Part shown: positions 59,618 to 64,000 of the stretch, piece after piece
Position numbering within the stretch: position 1 is the first letter of the stretch
Layout: each line of letters begins with the position of its first letter
NCBI RefSeq assembly: GCF_026343955.1
Contig: NZ_JAPKNI010000005.1
Span: 248,001-312,000 of the forward strand
Direction of reading: 5' to 3'
DNA length: 64,000 nucleotides
Source of the DNA: Kaistia defluvii
GTDB taxonomy: Bacteria; Pseudomonadota; Alphaproteobacteria; Rhizobiales; Kaistiaceae
Notes under the pieces: model-generated
The model's input: the letters and a program-made list of their open reading frames with translations, nothing else
Told to the model about the DNA's origin: nothing
Databases searched by the model: none
Translations under genes and position numbers: made by a program

Positions 59618-60088
59618 CTACCGGACCTCGCTCTTCCAGCTCAGGAAGAAGCCGACATCACCGGGCATGCCGTTTGGAAAATTGATGATCATGGCGCTGA
59701 GCCGGAAACCCTGCGGCTTGGCGTATTGGAGATAGCGGTCATAGAACTGCCGGGCCTTGCCCTGCAGCGTCTCGGGCCAGTCCGGATCGGCGCTGTTGAT
59801 CGCCCGGCCGCTATCGGTGCAGAGCACGGAGGGGAAGGTGTAGACCATCGCCTCGTACTTGCCGTTCTTGACCGCGTTCATCGCCACCCGGCGCACGCTG
59901 GCGATCTCCTCGTCGCTGACCTGGTCGCGCAGGAAGCTTTCGGTGAACTGGTTGAGCGCCTCGTTCTGCGACGACCGATGCGCCTGTTCCTTGGCGACCT
60001 CCTTCATCCGCTCTTCGAGAATGGCCTTCCGCAACGACTCGGCACTCGGCGGCGGCGCATTGACATCGACGTCCTTGATTTCGGCCAT
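59618..60088 (-). CDS. Conserved hypothetical protein
   Basis: A 156-residue cytoplasmic protein that I do not recognise. It is helical at the N-terminus (LRKAILEERMKEVAKEQAHR) and mixed at the C-terminus (AMVYTFPSVLCTDSGRAINS, RLSAMIINFPNGMPGDVGFF, LSWKSEVR). No signal peptide or metal motif is visible. A GGAGGAA site precedes ATG 60088. It is monocistronic. Confidence 0.75.
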   Translation of the reverse strand: MAEIKDVDVNAPPPSAESLRKAILEERMKEVAKEQAHRSSQNEALNQFTESFLRDQVSDEEIASVRRVAMNAVKNGKYEAMVYTFPSVLCTDSGRAINSADPDWPETLQGKARQFYDRYLQYAKPQGFRLSAMIINFPNGMPGDVGFFLSWKSEVR

Positions 60089-60519
60089 GTCTTCCTCCTG
60101 AAAAATTTGCCGGCGAAAGAAGTGCGCGGGTGCGTTTGGCTAGCCCTTGTCCGCGCCCTCTGGCAGGCCGTCGCAGGGATCGAAACGGCAACGGAAATGC
60201 CGCTGGAAAGCGCGCTGCGGCATCGTTCCTGTCCTACGCTCCCATTATACGACGCCACCTTCCGCATGGGAAGGATTCAGCGGGAGAGAGCGGCGCTCGA
60301 CGGATGCCCGATTTCACGACGCATTGGGACCGAAGACCAGCTTTGGAGGCGATTTTAGTAAGGTGCGTCTCCGACGAGGAAAGCGAGGCAGCCACATTGC
60401 TTTGCAGTCGAGCGGCAGATACCGACCCCATTTCGGTAATTCAGAGCTAATGCGTGAATTCCTGAAAGCTGCCTTGCGCCGCCTCGTTGAGATGCCAGCT
60501 ATACGCGCGTTAGTGCAGA
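60089..60519. other. Intergenic region before the RES module
   Basis: About 430 bases without a supported gene. The left part has normal high GC; from about 60340 the composition falls towards that of the RES module, so the edge of that insertion probably lies here. No integrase, tRNA or direct repeat was seen. Confidence 0.45.
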
Positions 60520-61293
60520 TCAGCCGGGTTGCTGCTCGATTTTGTGTGTAATGTCTTTCACTTGAAACAGCCGACACCACCCGACTTCGAAATCATCGAT
60601 ATTGAAAATCGCGACATTGTAGCCGTCCTCGCCGAACGCGCTTTTGTACGCTACCCCGTCGTAACCAAGGGAGCGGAACAATTCCGCAAGGATCTGTGTG
60701 GGAGCGTACTCCGCTGCGTCGTCGGACCTATCTGCCGGCGCTGAAAATGCTCGGTCGATATCCGACCAAACGGCTTTCTCCATCTTCTCGCGTTCTGGCT
60801 CTTTGAAGTATAAAAAGTGCTTTTTGGCGAGAACGCTGCAGTCGATCAGTTTCAGTTCGCGCAAGCATTTCATACCGGCGACGGTCACGTAGGCGCCGAT
60901 GGCAGGCCTGACTTCCGATACCGCCGTAACGTCGTTTGTCGCCATATAGAGACACGGTATTCCGCGGGGATTCACGCGTCCGTCGCCGGCCCGGTCACGC
61001 AACGGGATCATGCGGGCCCTGTTGGCCGCGCACTCGATATCGTCGATGTAGATTTCTTCACCGTCGTCGCCGGTTTGATAAATCGGTCTCAGGTTGTGTG
61101 CTACTTGGGCTCGCCTCAATCCCGCGCCCACATTAATGATACTCTCCCGAGCATGACACGTGGCACCGACGGCTTGCAGAAATGCTTCCGTCTCCGGAGA
61201 CCGGATGAAACGACGTGACTTCACGACCTCGCGTCGGAAATTATAGTAATCATGGCGCGATTTGAAAGTCGGAGGCAAACTCTCTTCCGTCAC
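60520..61293 (-). CDS. RES-domain protein (putative NAD+-degrading toxin family)
   Basis: A 257-residue protein. The C-terminal part carries the RES-like core: R110 in NPRGIPCLYMATNDVTAVSE followed by VRPAIGAYVTVA, with Y116 and E127 as likely active-site residues, then SLGYDGVAYKSAFGEDGYNV and IFNIDDFEV. About 100 N-terminal residues of unknown fold precede it. RES toxins phosphorolyse NAD+ and are normally paired with an Xre/MbcA-type antitoxin, which is not present; the upstream gene is unrelated. GTG 61293 has GGGGA 8 bases upstream; in-frame TTG codons further upstream are alternatives. GC is lower than in neighbouring genes. Confidence 0.7.
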   Translation of the reverse strand: MTEESLPPTFKSRHDYYNFRREVVKSRRFIRSPETEAFLQAVGATCHARESIINVGAGLRRAQVAHNLRPIYQTGDDGEEIYIDDIECAANRARMIPLRDRAGDGRVNPRGIPCLYMATNDVTAVSEVRPAIGAYVTVAGMKCLRELKLIDCSVLAKKHFLYFKEPEREKMEKAVWSDIDRAFSAPADRSDDAAEYAPTQILAELFRSLGYDGVAYKSAFGEDGYNVAIFNIDDFEVGWCRLFQVKDITHKIEQQPG

Positions 61294-61344
61294 GAATTTA
61301 GTCCCCAAAATCGACAATCATTCGGTCACTGCGACACGCACTTG

Positions 61345-62106
61345 TCAAAGCCGGATTTCGCCATCGTCTGTGAAGACACAATGGACCGCCCCATACACCA
61401 ATTCAAATGGTCCGCTATCGCCAAAGGCCTTCGCTGCGACGGCGACGGCCATCATTGCACGATGCACATACAGGACGTACTGCCTCATCATGTCAGATAG
61501 CCGCCGATCTGTGGTTTGAAGTGGCAGTACGAACTTGTGACCATCGTATACATCCATGATGTGCACCGCCGCACCGTGCACATAACCGGAGAACGTGGCG
61601 TCAATGGTCTCAGTTACCGCTACGACTTGGCTTACCGGCAATCCCGCATTGTAAGTGCGGGCCACATAGGCTCTGATGTCGCGGCGGGAGACACGATTTC
61701 GCCTCTGCGTCGCCTGAAGAGGATCCGGGTGATCAAATTCCTCCTGAAAGAATTCGGCAAGATACTGGTCGTGACGCGGTTCGCGCGGGTGCTGAAATAC
61801 GAGCGGCCCCGCAATGAACATGATGTCAGAGTCGAGCTCGTCCATGGCTCTCATAGTTGCGCCAGCATCTAGAACTAAGCCGTTTTGCAGCAACACCCAG
61901 CCAGCTCTCAACGCGCTCGACAATCGAACCGACTTTAGAACTAGAGCCTGACGCGCCTGATGCTCGACATACCGATGGGCACGATCATCTCCATGGAGAT
62001 GCGTCCATGCTGGCTGGGGCACCAGATTCTCCATGCGCGCAACAGCTTGATCAATAGTTTGCACGGCTGTTGTGAATGCCGCTTCTTCTTTAGTCGAGAA
62101 AGGCAT
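61345..62106 (-). CDS. Unknown protein upstream of the RES gene
   Basis: I do not recognise this 253-residue protein. It is predicted helical, rich in aromatic and charged residues, with LSSALRAGWVLLQNGLVLDA near residue 65, LDSDIMFIAGPLVF, RRNRVSRRDIRAYVARTYN and a second helical part HGAAVHIMDVYDG..RRLSDMMRQYVLYVHRAMM. No signal or clear membrane helix is seen. TGAGG precedes ATG 62106. It ends 51 bases before the RES start and is probably co-transcribed with it, as an antitoxin, cofactor or sensor. Confidence 0.7.
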   Translation of the reverse strand: MPFSTKEEAAFTTAVQTIDQAVARMENLVPQPAWTHLHGDDRAHRYVEHQARQALVLKSVRLSSALRAGWVLLQNGLVLDAGATMRAMDELDSDIMFIAGPLVFQHPREPRHDQYLAEFFQEEFDHPDPLQATQRRNRVSRRDIRAYVARTYNAGLPVSQVVAVTETIDATFSGYVHGAAVHIMDVYDGHKFVLPLQTTDRRLSDMMRQYVLYVHRAMMAVAVAAKAFGDSGPFELVYGAVHCVFTDDGEIRL

Positions 62107-62418
62107 GGAACCTCAATGGGGGTCGAATTTCAGGACGCTAACAGGTGCTTCCGCAATCTAGATGTCTGATGTCCACACTGTCTTGCCCAAAAGCAGACCG
62201 TCAGCAAACCACCCCTACTCGCCATTCTGGCTCAGAGCGCCACCGGCAACCGTTGAGGAAAAGTGCAATTGGCGAAGACTGCCGGAAATGGAGCGCCAAG
62301 CCAGGGGACAGGGCCCAAGCTCCTCGCTTCCCCCAAAAATTCAAAAGCAAGGGCCGGAGTGCGCGCGGTATCTCCGGGGCCTACCTAGTGGGCATGATCC
62401 ATGCGAAGGATGATGCCC
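62107..62418. promoter_or_regulatory. Divergent promoter region between the RES module and ada
   Basis: About 310 bases separate the divergent genes. The left part has lower GC like the RES module, the right part normal GC. It must hold promoters for both directions; no operator could be recognised, although Ada proteins usually bind just upstream of their own gene. Confidence 0.4.
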
Positions 62419-63534
62419 ATGGCCCACGCCCTGCACCCAGACGCCCCTGCCCCCGCCAGCACCCTCGCGCCCGCTGATGCGCTTGCGCCGGTCGAGCGCG
62501 ATCCCCGCTGGCAGGCGGTGGTGGCGCGCGATCGCGCCTTCGATGGCGCGTTCGTTTTCGCGGTCCGCACCACCGGAATCTATTGCCGGCCCTCCTGCCC
62601 TTCCCGCCACGCCAGGCCGGAGAATGTCCGCTTCTTCGACGCCTGCGAAGACGCGGAGGCGGCAGGCTTCCGCGCCTGCCGGCGCTGCACGCCCAACGCT
62701 GCGTCGCTGGCCGAGCAGCATGCCGAGATCGTGGCCAACGCCTGCCGCATGCTCGAGGCGGCCGAGACGGAACCGTCGCTCGCGAAGCTCGCCGCGACGG
62801 TCGGCCTCAGCCCGTTCCATTTCCACCGGATCTTCAAGGCGCAGACCGGGGTGACGCCCAAGGCCTATGCGGCGGCGCACCGCGCCTCGCGGGCGCGAAA
62901 CCAGCTGGCGGGCGGCGCCGGCAGCGTCACCGAGGCGATCTATGATGCCGGCTTCCAGTCGAGCGGCCGCTTCTATGCGACGTCTAACGCCGTGCTCGGC
63001 ATGACGCCGACCGCGTTCCGGGCCGGCGGCGCCGACACGCGGATCCACTTTGCGATCGGGCAATGTTCGCTCGGCGCCATCCTGGTCGCGCGCAGCAGCC
63101 GGGGAATCTGCGCCATCACGCTTGGCGACGACCCCGAGGCGCTGGCGCGCGAGCTGCAGGACTGTTTTCCCAAGGCCGAGCTGATCGGCGGCGACGCCGA
63201 ATTCGAGAGGCTGGTGGCGCAGGTGGTCGGCTTCATCGAGGCTCCGAAACTTGGACTCGACCTGCCGCTCGACGTGCGCGGCACGGCCTTCCAGCAGCGG
63301 GTCTGGCAAGCGCTGCGCGAGATTCCGGCCGGCGAGACCGCGAGCTATGCCGATATTGCCCGCCGCATCGGCGCGCCCAAGGCCGTGCGGGCGGTGGCCG
63401 GCGCCTGCGCCGCCAACGCCATCGCGGTGGCGATCCCCTGCCACCGTGTGGTGCGGAACGACGGCGCGCTGTCGGGCTATCGCTGGGGCGTCGAGCGCAA
63501 GCGGGCGCTGCTGGACAAGGAAGCGCGCGGATGA
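62419..63534 (+). CDS. ada: Ada: methyl-phosphotriester sensor and O6-methylguanine-DNA methyltransferase
   Basis: A 371-residue adaptive-response protein with all three parts. The N-terminal zinc domain has C56, C60, C87 and C90 (TTGIYCRPSCPSRHARPENV and FRACRRCTP), C56 being the methyl acceptor for phosphotriesters. An AraC-type HTH follows (LAATVGLSPFHFHRIFKAQT and DAGFQSSGRFYATS). The C-terminal methyltransferase has AIPCHRVVRNDGALSGYRWG with acceptor C341. I use ATG 62419, 8 bases after GAAGGA; in-frame ATGs at 62401, 62410 and 62413 are alternatives. The stop overlaps the next start by 4 bases. Confidence 0.93.
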   Translation: MAHALHPDAPAPASTLAPADALAPVERDPRWQAVVARDRAFDGAFVFAVRTTGIYCRPSCPSRHARPENVRFFDACEDAEAAGFRACRRCTPNAASLAEQHAEIVANACRMLEAAETEPSLAKLAATVGLSPFHFHRIFKAQTGVTPKAYAAAHRASRARNQLAGGAGSVTEAIYDAGFQSSGRFYATSNAVLGMTPTAFRAGGADTRIHFAIGQCSLGAILVARSSRGICAITLGDDPEALARELQDCFPKAELIGGDAEFERLVAQVVGFIEAPKLGLDLPLDVRGTAFQQRVWQALREIPAGETASYADIARRIGAPKAVRAVAGACAANAIAVAIPCHRVVRNDGALSGYRWGVERKRALLDKEARG

Positions 63535-64000
63535 ACGCCGACCCGCGCCCGGCCGGCTTCGGGCCGGAGGCTGCAAGCCGCGGCGCGATCCGCCTGTCGC
63601 TCGAGGCCATCCCGACGCCGATCGGCGACATGCTGCTGGTCGCCGACGAAGAGGATTTTCTGCGCGCGGCGGATTTCGCCGATTGCGAGGATCGGCTGGC
63701 TCGGCTGCTCGATCGCCGGCTGGGTCGGGGCGGCTATGCGCTGACGCGGGAAGCGGTCCCGGCTGGCATCGCCGCGCGCCTGCGGGATTATTTCGCCGGC
63801 GACCTCGCCGCCCTCGATGCAATTGCGGTCCGATCCGACGGCACCCCATTCCAGCAGACGGTCTGGCAGGCGCTGCGCACCATCCCGCCCAGCACCCCGC
63901 TCAACTATGGAGGGCTCGCCGAGCGGCTGGGGCGGCCGCAATCGGCGCGGGCGGTCGGCCATGCCAATGGCGCCAATCCGTTCTGCGTCGTCATCCCCTG
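63531..64000 (+). CDS. Second O6-methylguanine-DNA methyltransferase (3' partial)
   Basis: The visible 156 residues belong to a stand-alone Ogt-like methyltransferase: IPTPIGDMLLVADEEDFLRA, the DNA-binding FQQTVWQALRTIPPSTPLNY, GRPQSARAVGHANGANPF and CVVIP. The window stops inside the codon expected to be the active-site cysteine of PCHR. It is coupled to ada by an ATGA overlap, so one alkylation-response operon encodes two methyltransferases. Confidence 0.92.
   Translation, partial: MNADPRPAGFGPEAASRGAIRLSLEAIPTPIGDMLLVADEEDFLRAADFADCEDRLARLLDRRLGRGGYALTREAVPAGIAARLRDYFAGDLAALDAIAVRSDGTPFQQTVWQALRTIPPSTPLNYGGLAERLGRPQSARAVGHANGANPFCVVIP

Noticed and set aside
1-64000. tRNA and rRNA genes
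   Set aside because: No cloverleaf-like segments with CCA-type ends or rRNA-like stretches were noticed in any intergenic region, although a dedicated scan could not be run.

Overview
The window is high-GC DNA from an alphaproteobacterium, most likely Hyphomicrobiales (Rhizobiales). The evidence is a porin of the Rhizobiales Porin_2/RopA type, a DinB carrying an N-terminal CxxC..CxxC extension, many periplasmic-binding-protein ABC importers each paired with a small catabolic set, and the intergenic palindromes (GTCATCCCGG.., CCCTCTCCCGC..) common in that order. A Kaistia-like genus is possible but is only a guess. I see no rRNA, tRNA, IS element, integrase or CRISPR array.

Layout. 1-6574: nucleoside/purine importer (ATPase partial, two permeases) in line with a Rieske-oxygenase-like protein that lacks the Rieske domain, an MTA/SAH-deaminase-like amidohydrolase and guanine deaminase. 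6782-12007: a complete RbsB/RbsA/RbsC-type importer with an LVIVD-repeat protein inside the operon. 12223-13572: a NOX-like flavocytochrome. 13815-18551: methylthioribose salvage, with mtnK, an unknown exported protein and a second binding protein on the minus strand, divergent from mtnB-mtnD. 19023-26856: LacI and GntR regulators, an amidotransferase-like protein, an enolase-superfamily dehydratase, a CUT1 importer without its own ATPase, and a rhamnose-mutarotase-like protein. 27088-31310: a small exported protein, a hybrid histidine kinase with HPt, and a REC-GGDEF diguanylate cyclase. 31398-40747: SDR, GNAT, then a split UxaA-type dehydratase, RraA-like protein and esterase, divergent from GntR and a third RbsBAC importer. 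40820-44780: collagen-like cysteine-repeat exported protein, porin, a small conserved protein, and a YjhX/TopAI homologue behind a probable 8-codon leader peptide. 44961-50875: housekeeping genes (chorismate mutase, gatA, gatC, dinB, DUF1801, pgm). 50934-54136: a lower-GC two-gene cassette, a HEPN-like protein plus a fused KGGxGR MinD-type/P-loop NTPase; this is the best candidate for an undescribed conflict or defence system. 54227-60088: small exported proteins, SulP, PPK2, an SRPBCC remnant, a YafY regulator with a PhnB/VOC partner, and an unknown protein. 60520-62106: a lower-GC RES-domain protein plus an unknown partner, a possible toxin module. 62419-64000: ada and a second methyltransferase gene (cut by the window end).

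Overall this is a scavenger's chromosome segment: separate importers for nucleosides, methylthioribose-type compounds and sugars or sugar acids, each with its own enzymes and LacI/GntR control, interrupted by two accessory modules of different base composition. Starts were chosen from Shine-Dalgarno spacing where I could see it. Function calls rest on motif recognition by eye; no database search was possible.
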